A stretch of DNA of 64,000 nucleotides from Mycobacterium sp. 1245111.1 (GCF_001673405.1 NZ_LZLV01000034.1:206247-270246), one strand, 5' to 3'; positions 38,258-48,928 are shown, counted from the stretch's first letter. Notes: generated by a model not told the origin, from the letters alone. Numbers and translations are program-made.

Positions 38258-41061
38258 CGCGTGTCGTCCATGACGGGCAGCTTGCAGACAGCGGTGTAGC
38301 GGACGTCGGGCGATACCCACTCATCCCACTGTGTACGGCTCATATTGCTGGTGAGCTTGTCGCACAGGGTTTGTGGCGTGGCACTTCCGGGCCAGAGCCG
38401 GATGGATTCGTCGAATCCGCCACTGGCAAGCCGGGTTCCATCGGGGCTGAAGGCGACGTCCCTGACCGGCAGGGCATGCTCGGTCAGTGGATCCCCCAGG
38501 CGCCGACCGGTGTCGGCGTCCCACATCTGCACGCTGTTGTCCCAGCTCGCGCTGGCCAACCGATGTCCGTCTGGGCTGAATGTCACGCTCAGCACGACGT
38601 CGGTATGCCCGGCGAGTGGGTCTCCGACTTGTTGGCCGGTGTCGGCATTCCACAACCGAAGGCTGTTGTCGTAGCCGCCCGACGCCAGTCGATGGCCGTC
38701 GGGTGCGAAAGCCACGCTCTTGATTTCGGCGGTGTGACCGAAGAGCGGATCCCCGATTGGTTGACCGGCGTCCACGTCCCACAGTCGCACGGTGTGATCG
38801 TCGCTGCCGCTGGCGACGCGGCGCCCGTCCGGACTGAAGACCACGGCGTCGACTTCGGCCGCGTGTCCGATCAACGGGTGTCCGATCGCACGCCCCGTGA
38901 CGGCGTTCCACACCCGGACCGTGTGATCGGTACTACCGGTGGCGATTCGGCGCCCGTCAGGGCTGAACGCCACGCTCAGAACCTCCCCGCTGTGCCCGGT
39001 GAGCAGCGGTGTGACCGGAACACCCGTATCGGCGGCCCACACCTGCAGGTCGTTCCCGATGGCGGCCGCGATGCGAAGACCATCGCGGCTGAGCGCCACG
39101 TTACTGTTGGCGGCTTCGTGGTTCAGACCCGGAATGTGCATTTCCGTCGGTGTTCCGACAAGCCGGCCCGTTGTTACCTCCCACCTTGAGACGGTCAGAG
39201 AATCTTGGTGTGAGCTGCCGGCACTGACGAGGATTTTCCCGTCGAGGCTGAACGCCAACGCCTTTGAAAAGGTGGCGGTCAGGACTCGAGAGTTGTCCCA
39301 GATGTGCAGAGTGCCGTCCGCGCTGCCGCTCGCGATGCGTTGCCCATCGGAGCTGAATGCCACGCCGTAGACCACTGCCTCGTGACCGGCGAGTTGTGTC
39401 GCGCGAAATTCAGGGCCGGGATCGAGGTCCCTGAGCCGCACAACCCTGTCGTCGCCGGCAGAGACGATGCGCCGGGCGTCCGGGCTGAACGCGATCGCCC
39501 GGATCGGGTTGGCGGCATCATTGAAAGCGTCCCCGACCGGTTGGTGACTGTCGGCGTCCCACACCCGTCCGTGATAATCAGAGCTGGCGCTGGCGATCCG
39601 GTGCCCGTCGGAACTGAACGCGACACTGTTGACCGAGTCGGTGTGCCCGGTCAGCGGATCTCCTTGCAACTGGCGGCTTTCGATGTCCCAGATCCGCACC
39701 AGCGAGTCGGCGCCGCCGGAGACCAGGCGGCGCCCGTCGGGACTGAACGCGACGCTGTGCACGACGCCAGCCTCGCGGCCGAACGGATCCCCGATTTGTC
39801 GGTAAGTGTCGCTGTCCCACAGCACGATTGCGTGGCCGGCGCTCGCTATGTGGTGCCCGTCGGGGCTGAACGCCACACTCTCCACTTCGGCGGTATGCGC
39901 GGTCAACGTCTGCAGGAGTCGACCGGTCTCGATGTTCCACACCCGCACGGTGTGGTCTGCGCTGGCGGATGCCACACGGTGTCCGTCCGGGCTGAAGGAC
40001 ACGCTCGTGACCGCTTGGGTGTGGCCGGTCAGCGGATCTCGAAGTGACTTGCCGGTGTCGGCGTCCCAGAGTCGCACAGTTTTGTCGTCGCCCCCGGTGG
40101 CGACCCGGTGGCCGCCCGGACTGAAGGCCACTGCCCTTACGGGCGTACCGAGTTGGATGATTTTGGTGGTGTCGGCGCGCACGCCTGCGGCGTATTGCAG
40201 GGGTCCCTGGTCGGGGTCGCTGCTGAGCGCACGCGCGGCCAGCAACTCCTGCAGGGCGCGCACATCGCCGCCGGGCCGCTTCTGCGCCAGCATGTCGGCG
40301 GCTTCGGAGATCAGTCGCAACGAGATCGCCTGGTTGCGTTGCTTGATCGCTTCCTGGCGCCGTTGCACGGCGTGCTTCCACTGGCCTGCGGCGACCACCG
40401 CGGCGACGACCGCAACCACGCTCAGCAGCGCCAGCGCGGTGATCGCCGCGGCACGCAATCGGCGATAGCGCTGCTGGGCTTGCAGGTCGTCGCTAGCGAG
40501 TTGATCTTTGGGTTTGCCGTGGACCGGTGCGGCGATCGCGGTGATCTTCTGCCGCAGCGCCGGATTGCGAGGATTCCAGGGCGCGTCCTGACTGACGTCG
40601 ATGAAAAAGGGTTCGGCGGGCAGGGATCCAGGCACGAGCAGAACCGGTGGCGCGGCGTCGGAGAGTTTGGCGTCGAAACACGCCGCTCGTTCGTCCCACT
40701 GCAAGTGGCCGCCGGCCAGCATCAACAGCAGTTGTTCCCGGCCGCGATGTTCGAGCCAGTGGCCGATTTCCTGGTTCACCCGCGTCGACGCCGCTGCCTC
40801 AGGCGAGAGCACCGCGACCAGAAAACGCGAGTCATCAAGCGCCGCAAAAGCTTTGACCGGCCCCTCGGGATCGGTGTAGTTGATGTCGGCGCGGCACACG
40901 CGCAGGGCGCGCAACCGGCCCGGGTGACGACCGATCTGACGTAGTCCCCGCTGCGTGCCCACCGCCACCGCTCGATCGTGCGCGGCGTAGGACAGGTAGG
41001 CGTCATACTTCGGCGACGCCGTGGCAGCGGGCTCCTCGGCTTGGCGCGTTGCGTCGGCCAT
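38254..41061 (-). CDS. TIR-like domain–TM–WD40(14) membrane protein, partner of the TIR–NHL gene
   Basis: 935 residues from the ATG at 41061 (a GTG 9 bases upstream is possible). Same plan as the downstream gene without the NHL part: TIR-like domain at about 18–180 (YDAYLSYAAHDR), membrane segment about 204–225, helical linker, fourteen WD40 blades (about 306–890) and a cap with two Cys (TLCDKLT and TAVCKLP). The TIR part has degenerated: where the partner has FRDDTDLTVRPDLWGGI this one has CRADINYTDPEGPV, and the Trp before the conserved Glu (Glu98 in STRVNQEIG) is lost. It may therefore be a non-catalytic co-receptor. Stop and next start overlap (ATGA), giving coupled expression. Confidence 0.87.
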   Translation of the reverse strand: MADATRQAEEPAATASPKYDAYLSYAAHDRAVAVGTQRGLRQIGRHPGRLRALRVCRADINYTDPEGPVKAFAALDDSRFLVAVLSPEAAASTRVNQEIGHWLEHRGREQLLLMLAGGHLQWDERAACFDAKLSDAAPPVLLVPGSLPAEPFFIDVSQDAPWNPRNPALRQKITAIAAPVHGKPKDQLASDDLQAQQRYRRLRAAAITALALLSVVAVVAAVVAAGQWKHAVQRRQEAIKQRNQAISLRLISEAADMLAQKRPGGDVRALQELLAARALSSDPDQGPLQYAAGVRADTTKIIQLGTPVRAVAFSPGGHRVATGGDDKTVRLWDADTGKSLRDPLTGHTQAVTSVSFSPDGHRVASASADHTVRVWNIETGRLLQTLTAHTAEVESVAFSPDGHHIASAGHAIVLWDSDTYRQIGDPFGREAGVVHSVAFSPDGRRLVSGGADSLVRIWDIESRQLQGDPLTGHTDSVNSVAFSSDGHRIASASSDYHGRVWDADSHQPVGDAFNDAANPIRAIAFSPDARRIVSAGDDRVVRLRDLDPGPEFRATQLAGHEAVVYGVAFSSDGQRIASGSADGTLHIWDNSRVLTATFSKALAFSLDGKILVSAGSSHQDSLTVSRWEVTTGRLVGTPTEMHIPGLNHEAANSNVALSRDGLRIAAAIGNDLQVWAADTGVPVTPLLTGHSGEVLSVAFSPDGRRIATGSTDHTVRVWNAVTGRAIGHPLIGHAAEVDAVVFSPDGRRVASGSDDHTVRLWDVDAGQPIGDPLFGHTAEIKSVAFAPDGHRLASGGYDNSLRLWNADTGQQVGDPLAGHTDVVLSVTFSPDGHRLASASWDNSVQMWDADTGRRLGDPLTEHALPVRDVAFSPDGTRLASGGFDESIRLWPGSATPQTLCDKLTSNMSRTQWDEWVSPDVRYTAVCKLPVMDDTR
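38392..40146 (-). repeat. Fourteen WD40 repeats of the partner gene
   Basis: Fourteen blades, most with a clear AFSPDGxRxASGSxDxTVRxWD core and a terminal GHT. Blade 3 is short (GHAIVLWD, no loop), blade 6 reads RLRDLD instead of RLWD, and blades 7–9 are divergent. Blades 10–13 are the most regular. Same two-propeller count as the downstream gene, which suggests duplication followed by divergence. Confidence 0.85.
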
Positions 41062-41175
41062 CAACACCACCGGGCAGTCGGGGGTTTCGTTTACGACCGG
41101 CGTGAACGACGGGTCGTGGCCGAAGCATAACGCCCCGGACGCTCGCCAGCGGCGCTAGTTTCGATCGCCGTGTGC

Positions 41176-42921
41176 CTAACCGGCGACGGCTGTCGTGATC
41201 TCGGTGGCCAGACCGGCGCCGGCCACCAGCTCCCGAATCTCGCCGCTGAATCGGTTGCGAAGCTCGACCTTTCCGTCCGCCCAGCCGCGGCCGACCACGA
41301 CGATCCAGGGCACGCCGAGCAACTCGGCGTCTTTGAACTTCACCCCGGGCGACGCGGTGCGGTCGTCGAGCAGCACCTCGAGGCCCAACCGATCCAGGTC
41401 GGTGGCCAACGAGGTGGCCCCGGTCCGCGCTTCGGCGTCCTTGTTGGCGATCACCAGGTGCACGTCGAAGGGCGATACCTCAGCCGGCCAGCGCAGGCCG
41501 AGCTCGTCGTGCTGCTGCTCGGCGATCACCGCCACCAGCCGCGACACCCCGAGGCCATAGGAACCCATGGTCAGCCGCACCGGCTTGCCGTCTTCGCCGA
41601 GGACGTCGACGGTGAAGGCGTCGGTGTATTTGCGGCCGAGCTGGAAGATGTGGCCGACCTCGATTCCGCGCGCGGCGACCAGTGATCCCGCGCCGTCCGG
41701 CGACGGGTCGCCGTCGCGCACCTCGGCGGCCTCGATGGTGCCGTCGGCGGCGAAGTCGCGACCGGCCACCAGGCCGACCACATGCTTGCCCTTTTCGTCG
41801 GCGCCGGTGATCCAGCTGGTGCCGTCCACCACCCGCGGGTCGACCAGGTAGCGAACCCCGTTGTCCAGCAAGGCTTTCGGGCCGATGTATCCCTTGACCA
41901 GGAATGGGTACTTGGCGAAGTCCGCGTCGTCGAGAAAGGCGTACTCGGCCGGGTCGAGCGCGGCGCCCAGCCGCTTGTCGTCGACCTCGCGGTCGCCGGG
42001 CACCCCGATGCCCAGCAACTCCCAGTCACCGCCCGGCTCACGCACTTTCAGCAGGACGTTCTTCAAGGTGTCGGCAGCACCGACGGTCCGGCCGAGAGCT
42101 CCGTTGGCCCACTCGACGAGCGTCGCGATGGTGGGCGTGTTGCCGGTGTCGTGCACGACCGCCTCGGGCTGGCCGTCGATCGGCAGGCTTTCCGGTCGCG
42201 CGGTGATGACGGCCTCGACGTTGGCGGCGTAGCCCGACTCCGGGCAGCGCACGAAGGTGTCCTCACCGACCGGGCTTTCGGCGAGGAATTCCTCGGAGGC
42301 CGAGCCGCCCATCGCGCCGGACACGGCGGACACGATGACGTAGTCGACGCTGAGCCGACTGAGGATGCGTTGGTATGCCTCGCGGTGGGCGTGGTAGGCG
42401 CTTTTGAGCCCGGCGTCGTCGAGGTCGAAGGAGTAGGAGTCCTTCATGACGAACTCGCGGCCGCGCAGGATGCCCGCGCGCGGACGCGCCTCGTCGCGGT
42501 ACTTGATCTGGATTTGATACAGGGTCAGCGGAAAGTCTTTGTAGGAGCTGTACTCCCCTTTGACCGTCAGCGCGAAGAGCTCTTCGTGGGTCGGCGCAAG
42601 AAGGTAGTCGTTGCCGCGGCGATCCTGCACCCGAAAAATGCCGTCGCCGTACTCGGTCCACCGGTTCGTCGTCTCGTAGGGCGCGCGTGGGAGCAGGGCC
42701 GGAAACAGGATCTCCTGGCCGCCGATGGCGTTCATCTCTTCGCGCACCACCCGCTCGATGTTGCGCAGCACCCGCAGCCCCAGCGGCAGCCAGCTGTAGA
42801 GGCCCGGCGCGATCGGCCGGACGTAGCCGGCGCGGATCAACAGCTTGTGGCTGGCTATCTCGGCTTCAGCGGGGTCGTCGCGCAGGGTGCGCAGGAACAG
42901 CTCGGACATCCGGGTGATCAC
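41176..42921 (-). CDS. proS: Prolyl-tRNA synthetase
   Basis: Class II aminoacyl-tRNA synthetase of 581 residues, bacterial (ProS1) type with an editing insertion. Motif 1 is around [20 protein letters not shown], motif 2 around [20 protein letters not shown], and motif 3 around [19 protein letters not shown]. The inserted YbaK-like editing domain (about 230–390) contains [17 protein letters not shown] and KNVLLKVR. The GTG at 42921 ([19 protein letters not shown]) agrees with the mycobacterial N-terminus. Its C-terminal end abuts the TIR gene pair; in M. tuberculosis the neighbour would be Rv2844. Confidence 0.96.
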   Translation of the reverse strand: MITRMSELFLRTLRDDPAEAEIASHKLLIRAGYVRPIAPGLYSWLPLGLRVLRNIERVVREEMNAIGGQEILFPALLPRAPYETTNRWTEYGDGIFRVQDRRGNDYLLAPTHEELFALTVKGEYSSYKDFPLTLYQIQIKYRDEARPRAGILRGREFVMKDSYSFDLDDAGLKSAYHAHREAYQRILSRLSVDYVIVSAVSGAMGGSASEEFLAESPVGEDTFVRCPESGYAANVEAVITARPESLPIDGQPEAVVHDTGNTPTIATLVEWANGALGRTVGAADTLKNVLLKVREPGGDWELLGIGVPGDREVDDKRLGAALDPAEYAFLDDADFAKYPFLVKGYIGPKALLDNGVRYLVDPRVVDGTSWITGADEKGKHVVGLVAGRDFAADGTIEAAEVRDGDPSPDGAGSLVAARGIEVGHIFQLGRKYTDAFTVDVLGEDGKPVRLTMGSYGLGVSRLVAVIAEQQHDELGLRWPAEVSPFDVHLVIANKDAEARTGATSLATDLDRLGLEVLLDDRTASPGVKFKDAELLGVPWIVVVGRGWADGKVELRNRFSGEIRELVAGAGLATEITTAVAG

Positions 42922-42972
42922 AGCGCGCAAGCCTAACGGGCGTAGCCCGGTGAAGCGTGGTCGCCCGAAAAG

Positions 42973-44577
42973 CTAGAGCTCGCCGGCGTCGATCGCGTCC
43001 TTGACTTCCTGCGCGTGGGCGACCTGCTCGGCGGTGTAGCCGATGAACAAAGACACCACGCCGACGATGATGGCGACGCCTGCCACCCACAGCAAGCCGT
43101 AGGTGTAGCCGTGGTCGAGCGCATGCAGCTGCGCGGCGTTCATGTTCTTCACCGGGCCGTTGGTGCCGCCGAGGTACAGCGTGCGCGAGGTGATCACGGC
43201 CTGGATCACCGCGAGAACCACTGGGCCACCGAGTTGTTGCAGCATCAGAGCGATGGCCGAGGTCGGACCGATCTGGTCGAAGCCAACGCCTGCGATAGCC
43301 GCGAGCGCCACCGGCACCACGATCATCCCGATACCAACACCGGCGATCACGACCGGCACGATCAGGTTCGGGAAGTACGGCATGCTGCCGTTGAACTGCG
43401 AGCCGTAGATCATTGCGCCGACCACGAGCACGCCACCGGCGATGACCAGGACACGCGGCTGGAACCGTGACACCAGCTGCGACGAACCGCCGAGCCCGAT
43501 GCCCATCGCGATCGCGAACGGGATGAAGCCAACCCCTGCGCGCAGCGCGCTGTAGCCCATGATGTCCTGCACGTAGATCGCGACCAGCACGGTGACGGTG
43601 AACAAGACGCCACCGGCCATGAAGATCGCCGCGAAGGTGGCCAGCCGGTTGCGGTCGAAGAAGAGCTGGAACGGCACGACGGGGTTCTCCGCCGTGCGCT
43701 CGACGATGGCGAACGCACCGAAAGCGACGAGAGCCAGTCCGGCACAGCTGAGCGTGGGCCACGAGATCCAGCCGGACTCCGGGCCCGTCGAGAAGGCGAA
43801 CACGGCAAGGGTGCAGGCCAGGGTGGCCAGCACAGCGCCGGCGGCGTCGAGCTTCATCCGTTCGCGGCTAGTCTCCCGCAGCGTGGTGCGGGCCAGGTAG
43901 ATCATTGCCAGCCCGATCGGCACGTTTACCAGAAACGCCAGCCGCCACGACAACTCGGTGAGTGCCCCACCGATCACCAGGCCGCCGACGGACCCAACAC
44001 CGGTCATGGCTCCGAACACAGCGGTGGCGGCGTTACGGGCCGGCCCCTTGGCGAAGGTGGTGGCCACCAATGCAAAGCCGGTCGGCGAGGCGATCGCCGC
44101 GCCGACACCCTGCAGCAGCCGGGCGATCACCAGCGTGACGTCGTCCCAGGCGATCCCGCACAGCGCGGAGGCGATGGTGAACAGCGTGACGCCGACGATG
44201 AAGGTCCGCTTCCGGCCGATGGTGTCACCGAGGCGACCGCCGAGCAGCATCAAGCCACCGAAGGTCAGCACGTAGGCGGTGATCACCCAGCTACGGCCGG
44301 CGTCGGACAGGCTCAGCTCGTTCTGGATCTTGGGAAGCGCGACGATCGCGATGGTGCCGTCCATGGTCGCCATCAGCTGCATACCGGCGATGGCGATGAC
44401 GGCGGAGAAGAATCGCCGCGTCGGCATCCACGGCGTCGACGCCTTCGCCGGCGTGGACGGGACGTCGTGTTCTGGGGCGGTCTTTTCGGGGTGCGTATCG
44501 GGCATGTGAACTGCTCGCTTCGAGGGTTCAGTTGTCCGTCGTTGGACAGCCCGCTCTGCATCGTTGAGAGCCGTCAT
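42973..44577 (-). CDS. efpA: MFS efflux transporter EfpA
   Basis: Fourteen-helix (DHA2/QacA) major facilitator of 534 residues, near-identical in layout to Rv2846c: MTALNDAERAVQRRTTEPSK as N-terminal cytosolic tail, then MQLMATMDGTIAIVALPKIQ in helix 1, the motif A loop GGRLGDTIGRKRTF, and the C-terminal YTAEQVAHAQEVKDAIDAGE. EfpA is inducible by several drugs and has been reported to move lipids between leaflets. It sits between cysG and proS as in M. tuberculosis. Upstream of its start is an AT-rich stretch (44578–44610), probably its promoter. Confidence 0.95.
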   Translation of the reverse strand: MTALNDAERAVQRRTTEPSKRAVHMPDTHPEKTAPEHDVPSTPAKASTPWMPTRRFFSAVIAIAGMQLMATMDGTIAIVALPKIQNELSLSDAGRSWVITAYVLTFGGLMLLGGRLGDTIGRKRTFIVGVTLFTIASALCGIAWDDVTLVIARLLQGVGAAIASPTGFALVATTFAKGPARNAATAVFGAMTGVGSVGGLVIGGALTELSWRLAFLVNVPIGLAMIYLARTTLRETSRERMKLDAAGAVLATLACTLAVFAFSTGPESGWISWPTLSCAGLALVAFGAFAIVERTAENPVVPFQLFFDRNRLATFAAIFMAGGVLFTVTVLVAIYVQDIMGYSALRAGVGFIPFAIAMGIGLGGSSQLVSRFQPRVLVIAGGVLVVGAMIYGSQFNGSMPYFPNLIVPVVIAGVGIGMIVVPVALAAIAGVGFDQIGPTSAIALMLQQLGGPVVLAVIQAVITSRTLYLGGTNGPVKNMNAAQLHALDHGYTYGLLWVAGVAIIVGVVSLFIGYTAEQVAHAQEVKDAIDAGEL

Positions 44578-44610
44578 AAGAACTTACCCTACAGTAATCT
44601 TAGGGATCTT

Positions 44611-45822
44611 TTAAATGCCGAAGGCCGCCACCGAGCCGATCACGATGATCGCGGGAGGTCGAATGCCCTCCGAACGGATCTTCTCCGGCGCGTCCGCCAG
44701 AGTGGCCCGCAAAGTGTGCTCCGCCGCCGTCGTACCCTGCTGAACCACCAACACCGGTGTATCCGCAGGTCGGCCTCCCTTTCGCAGAACCTCGGCGAAC
44801 AGTTCGATACGTTCGACCGCCATCAGCAAAACAATGGTCCCGGTCATGGCGGCCAATGCATCCCAATTCACTAACGATTCGGGGTGGTCCGGCGCGACAT
44901 GGCCGCTGACCACCACAAATTCGTGGTTGATCGCGCGGTGTGTGACGGGCACTCCGGCGGATGCGGGGACCGCTATGGCGCTGGTCACGCCGGGCACCAC
45001 GGTCACCGGGATCCCGGCCTCGGCGCAGGCCAACACTTCCTCGTAGCCGCGGGCGAAGACGAACGGATCGCCGCCTTTGAGCCGGACCACGAAGTGACCG
45101 GCCCGGGCCCGCTCGATCATCACCGCGTTGATCGCGTCCTGAGCCATGGCCCGCCCGTACGGGATCTTGGCCGCGTCGATCACCTCGACATGGGGCGGCA
45201 ACTCGGCGAGCAACTCGGGTGGGGCCAACCGATCCGCGACCACGACGTCGGCCTGCGCGAGCAGCCGTCGGCCCCGCACGGTGATGAGCTCGGGGTCGCC
45301 CGGCCCGCCGCCGATCAACGCCACACCGCCGCGCACCACGTCGTTGCTCTCGAAGCTTTCGGTCGCAATCACACCCTGCTGCAGCGCCTCGCGGATCGCG
45401 GAGCGGATGGCCGCCGAGCGGCGATGCTCACCGCCGGCCAGCACGCCAACCGAAAGACCGGCGTAGTCGAATGTGGCCGGAGTCACCGCGCTGCCCTCGA
45501 TTGCGATGTCGGCGCGGACGCAGAAGATGCGGCTGCGATCGGCTTCCGCGACGACCGCGGCGTTCACCTGCGGGTCGTCGGTGGCCGCGATCGCGTACCA
45601 GGCGCCGTCGAGGTCACCGTCGCGGTATTCACGCAGCGTCAGCGTGATTCCGGTCATCGCCTCGACCGACTGGGTGGCACTGCGGCTGATGACGTGGACG
45701 TCGGCCCCGCTGGCCACCAGAAGTGGCAGACGGCGCTGTGCGACGCTGCCGCCGCCGACGACGACGACCTTCTTGCCGGCCAGTCGCAGCCCGGCCAGAT
45801 AAGGGTTCTCCGGTGAGGTCAC
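44611..45822 (-). CDS. cysG: Siroheme synthase, CysG-type multifunctional protein
   Basis: Fusion of 403 residues (Rv2847c-like). The N-terminal precorrin-2 dehydrogenase/ferrochelatase has its NAD motif VVVVGGGSVAQRRLPLL and ends about residue 170. The C-terminal SUMT methyltransferase has the motifs LIGGGPGDPELITVRG, VVADRL, VVRLKGGDPFVFARGYEE and PGVTSAIAVPASAGVPVTHR. Together they convert uroporphyrinogen III to siroheme, the cofactor of sulphite and nitrite reductases. The GTG at 45822 overlaps the stop of the GNAT gene (GTGA). Compared with E. coli CysG the order of domains is the same. Confidence 0.93.
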   Translation of the reverse strand: MTSPENPYLAGLRLAGKKVVVVGGGSVAQRRLPLLVASGADVHVISRSATQSVEAMTGITLTLREYRDGDLDGAWYAIAATDDPQVNAAVVAEADRSRIFCVRADIAIEGSAVTPATFDYAGLSVGVLAGGEHRRSAAIRSAIREALQQGVIATESFESNDVVRGGVALIGGGPGDPELITVRGRRLLAQADVVVADRLAPPELLAELPPHVEVIDAAKIPYGRAMAQDAINAVMIERARAGHFVVRLKGGDPFVFARGYEEVLACAEAGIPVTVVPGVTSAIAVPASAGVPVTHRAINHEFVVVSGHVAPDHPESLVNWDALAAMTGTIVLLMAVERIELFAEVLRKGGRPADTPVLVVQQGTTAAEHTLRATLADAPEKIRSEGIRPPAIIVIGSVAAFGI

Positions 45823-46286
45823 GCGTGGGCTCCAGGGCCGGCCGGCTTCAGCATGGGCACGTGCGGGACGCCGTCGTCGAGAAAGTCGTCGCCGTCGCTG
45901 ACGAATCCGTGCTGGGCATACATGTCCGCTAGATATACCTGAGCGTTGATCCGGCACGGGTAATCGCCGACTTCGGCCAGCGCGGCGCGCAGCAGCCGGG
46001 TGGTGTGGCCCTCGCCTCGGGCGCTGCGTTTGGTGCACAGCCGCCCGAGCCGGAACGCTTTGTGCCCGCCCGCGTGCTCTTCCATCAGCCGCAGCGTGCA
46101 GATCACCTCGCGGTCCGGGCCTTCCAGCCAGAAGTGCCGCGTCTCCGCGGACAAGTCACGCCCGTCGAGTTCGGGGTACGGGCGCGCCTGCTCGACCACG
46201 AACACCTCCACCCGCAACTTGAGGATGGCGTAAAGGGTCGGAACGTCAAGGTCTTTCGCCCGCGCCCGGTGCAATGCCGCGCTCAT
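45819..46286 (-). CDS. GNAT-family acetyltransferase (Rv2851c-like)
   Basis: N-acetyltransferase of 155 residues, of the ElaA-like subgroup. The acetyl-CoA-binding segment is [21 protein letters not shown], with typical N-terminal [20 protein letters not shown] and C-terminal [17 protein letters not shown]. The ATG at 46286 overlaps the mqo stop (ATGA). Substrate unknown. It matches Rv2851c in sequence type; in M. tuberculosis it lies between cysG and the mqo region with cobalamin genes that are missing here. Confidence 0.85.
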   Translation of the reverse strand: MSAALHRARAKDLDVPTLYAILKLRVEVFVVEQARPYPELDGRDLSAETRHFWLEGPDREVICTLRLMEEHAGGHKAFRLGRLCTKRSARGEGHTTRLLRAALAEVGDYPCRINAQVYLADMYAQHGFVSDGDDFLDDGVPHVPMLKPAGPGAHA

Positions 46287-47788
46287 GACTCCAGCTCCAA
46301 CGTCTTGGTGGTCCACGACCGCAGCTCCTCGTATAGGGCGGGCTCGTTGGACAGGGACAACCCCAATGACGGCACCATCTCCTTGAGCATAGGAAGCCAG
46401 GACGGATACCGGCCGGGGAAACAGCGCTGCAGCACGTCGAGCATTGCCGACACCGCGATCGACGCTCCCGGCGACGCCCCGAGCAGCCCGGCGATGCTGC
46501 CGTCGGCCGCGGCCACGACGGTGGTGTCGAATTCGAGCCGACCGCCGCGGCGTTTGTCTGGCCGCATCACCTGGACCCGCTGCCCGGAGGTGATCAGCTC
46601 CCAATCGGAATCCTTTGCGCTGGGGGCGAATTCGCGCAAGGTTTCGACATGGTTCGACGTCGACTTGCCGAGTTGGTCGATCAGATAACGGAGCAACTCC
46701 AGCTGGCCGACGCCCGCCCCGGCGACCGTAGCGATATTGCCGGGCCGGACTGATCGTGGCAGGTCGCTGAGGTGCCCGTGTTTCAGGAATTTCGGCGACC
46801 AGCCGGCGAACGGCCCGAACATCAGCCACGGCTTGCCGTTGACGAGTCGGGTGTCCAGATGGGCCGCCGTCATCCCGGGCGCGCCCGGCTCGGGCAGGCC
46901 GTAGACCTTGGCCCGGTGCAAAGCCGTGATCGCCGACTGGCCGCTGCGCAGGAATCGACCACCGATGGGGAAGCCGCCAAATCCCTTGGCCTCCTTGATG
47001 CCGGACTTCTGCAGCAAGGGCAGGGCCGCTCCCCCGGCGCCCACGAAAACGAAAGCGGCATCCAGCTTTTGGGTCTCATCGGTGCGCCGATTGCAAATCG
47101 TCACGGTCCAGCCGCCATCGCGTCGACGGGACAAGTTGCGCACCTCGTGGCCGAACCATGCGGTGGTGCCGTTGCGTACCCCATAACCGATCAGCTGCCG
47201 CGACAGCGCTCCGAAGTCGACGTCGGTCCCTTCGACGGCCCAGTTGAGTGCGACGGGTTCGGAAAAGTCCCGTCCGGTCGCCATATACGGCAGTCGGCAG
47301 GCGAATTCGTCAGCGCCCTCGATCAATTCGTTGCGGGCGAACAGCGGATTGTCCGCCAGCGCCTGGCGGCGGCGGCGCAGATAGTCGACGCGCTCGGCGC
47401 CCTGGGCTAAGCTGACGTGCGGGACGGGGTTCAGGAAGCCGCGGACGTCGGAGACCATCGCGTTCTCGGCCGCGTAAGCCCAGAACTGGCGGGTCACCTG
47501 GAATTGCTCGTTCACTCGCACCGCTTTGGTGATGTCGATCGACCGGTCCGGGCGCTGCGGGGTGTAGAACAGCTCGCATAGTCCGGCGTGCCCGGTTCCG
47601 GCGTTGTTCCACGGGCCGCTGCTTTCCGCCGCGGCGGCGTCGAGTCGTTCCACGACGCCGATCGCCCAGTCGGGCTCGAGGCGGCGCAACAGGGCAGACA
47701 GTGTCGCGCTCATGATCCCGGTCCCGATCAGCAGGGCGTCGAGCGCGGGGGTTGTCCCTGACTGCGGGCTTGGCACCGAGCTGATCAT
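46283..47788 (-). CDS. mqo: Malate:quinone oxidoreductase
   Basis: Membrane-associated FAD enzyme of about 501 residues that oxidises malate to oxaloacetate and reduces menaquinone. The FAD motif is [20 protein letters not shown], then [28 protein letters not shown] and the conserved GGRFLRSGQ and [20 protein letters not shown] segments. The ATG at 47788 is used; a GTG 9 bases upstream is possible and neither has a good ribosome binding site. It is on the same strand as the GNAT and cysG genes, overlapping the former by 4 bases, and is divergent from the Rv2854-like hydrolase. Confidence 0.92.
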   Translation of the reverse strand: MISSVPSPQSGTTPALDALLIGTGIMSATLSALLRRLEPDWAIGVVERLDAAAAESSGPWNNAGTGHAGLCELFYTPQRPDRSIDITKAVRVNEQFQVTRQFWAYAAENAMVSDVRGFLNPVPHVSLAQGAERVDYLRRRRQALADNPLFARNELIEGADEFACRLPYMATGRDFSEPVALNWAVEGTDVDFGALSRQLIGYGVRNGTTAWFGHEVRNLSRRRDGGWTVTICNRRTDETQKLDAAFVFVGAGGAALPLLQKSGIKEAKGFGGFPIGGRFLRSGQSAITALHRAKVYGLPEPGAPGMTAAHLDTRLVNGKPWLMFGPFAGWSPKFLKHGHLSDLPRSVRPGNIATVAGAGVGQLELLRYLIDQLGKSTSNHVETLREFAPSAKDSDWELITSGQRVQVMRPDKRRGGRLEFDTTVVAAADGSIAGLLGASPGASIAVSAMLDVLQRCFPGRYPSWLPMLKEMVPSLGLSLSNEPALYEELRSWTTKTLELES

Positions 47789-47906
47789 CCTTTGCACGAG
47801 AGGAGCTGCACTGATGGTCAGGTTATCCGCACCCGATCCGGCCCGCTGTCCGGCGAGCTCGGTGTCAGGATCCCCGTGCCCAGCGCCACGCCTTAAGCTG
47901 GCGAGC

Positions 47907-48917
47907 GTGACTGGCTGGCGCTCCGACGTCTTGTCCGGCTACTGGCAACTCACCATCCCGCTGGGTGACGACCCCGACGGCGAGGGCACGATCGACGCGA
48001 CCCTGTTACGTCGTGGTGGCGCGGCGCCGGCTGCCCACGCCGTCCTGGCGGTCCACGGGTATACCGACTACTTCTTCCACACCGAGCTGGCCGACCACTT
48101 CGCCGCCCGCGGCATCGCGTTCTACGCGCTGGATCTGCGCAAGTGCGGTCGCTCGTCGCGGCCGGGCCTGACGCCGCACTTCACCACCGACCTGGCGCGC
48201 TACGACCGTGAGCTCGATCGCGCGCTGGAGATCATCGGCGAGGAGACGGGATCGGCACGGGTGCTGGTCTACGGCCACTCGGCGGGCGGGTTGATCGTCT
48301 CGCTGTGGCTGGATCGGATGCGGCAAGCCGGCGCGACCGCGCGCAAGCGGGTGACCGGGTTGGTGCTCAACAGCCCGTTCCTCGACCTGCCCGGCCCCAT
48401 GCCGCTGCGCTGGCCACCGACCAGGGCGCTGATTGCCGGGATCGCACGCTTCGGTGACAAGCGGGTGGCCCGGTCTCCCAGCGAGACCGCCGGAGGCTAC
48501 GGCGCCAGCTTGCATCGCGACTACCACGGGGAATTCGACTACAACCTGCAGTGGAAACCGTTGGGCGGCTTCCCGATTACGTTCGGCTGGCTCTCAGCGG
48601 TACGAAGCGGGCAGATCAAGCTGCACCGCGGCCTCGATGTCGGCGTGCCGAACCTGATCTTGCGCTCCGACCATAGCGTGATCGAGTCCTCCGATGCCGT
48701 CGCGCTGCAGTGCGGCGACGCCGTTCTCGACGTCAAGCACATCGCCCGCTGGGCCGGCTGCATCGGCAACCTCAGCACGATCGTGCCGATCGTCGACGCC
48801 AAACATGATGTGTTCCTGTCGATGCCGCAGCCACGGCAGGCTGCCTACCAGCGGCTGGATTCCTGGCTGGATGACTACCTGGGCGCGGCGTCCGACGTCG
48901 CCTCCCGGAACGGCTGA
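47907..48917 (+). CDS. Alpha/beta hydrolase (Rv2854-like, monoglyceride-lipase type)
   Basis: Serine hydrolase of 336 residues with the lysophospholipase/monoacylglycerol lipase pattern: [20 protein letters not shown] around the oxyanion site, [10 protein letters not shown], the nucleophile elbow YGHSAGG, and the catalytic Asp and His in [15 protein letters not shown] start at 47907 is used because the frame upstream is an out-of-frame read of the mqo start. Matches Rv2854 by position before mtr. Substrate is likely an acylglycerol or similar lipid ester (inference). The 118 bases to mqo are a shared divergent promoter region. Confidence 0.87.
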   Translation: MTGWRSDVLSGYWQLTIPLGDDPDGEGTIDATLLRRGGAAPAAHAVLAVHGYTDYFFHTELADHFAARGIAFYALDLRKCGRSSRPGLTPHFTTDLARYDRELDRALEIIGEETGSARVLVYGHSAGGLIVSLWLDRMRQAGATARKRVTGLVLNSPFLDLPGPMPLRWPPTRALIAGIARFGDKRVARSPSETAGGYGASLHRDYHGEFDYNLQWKPLGGFPITFGWLSAVRSGQIKLHRGLDVGVPNLILRSDHSVIESSDAVALQCGDAVLDVKHIARWAGCIGNLSTIVPIVDAKHDVFLSMPQPRQAAYQRLDSWLDDYLGAASDVASRNG

Positions 48918-48928
48918 GAGGCTATCGG

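Noticed and set aside
38110..39189. 359-residue open frame on the plus strand opposite the two TIR genes
   Set aside because: Spans the junction of both real genes and mirrors their WD40 periodicity. No ribosome binding site or domain.
34682..41061. Mobile element carrying the TIR genes
   Set aside because: No transposase, integrase, terminal repeats or tRNA were seen at either edge, so insertion is inferred only from gene order.
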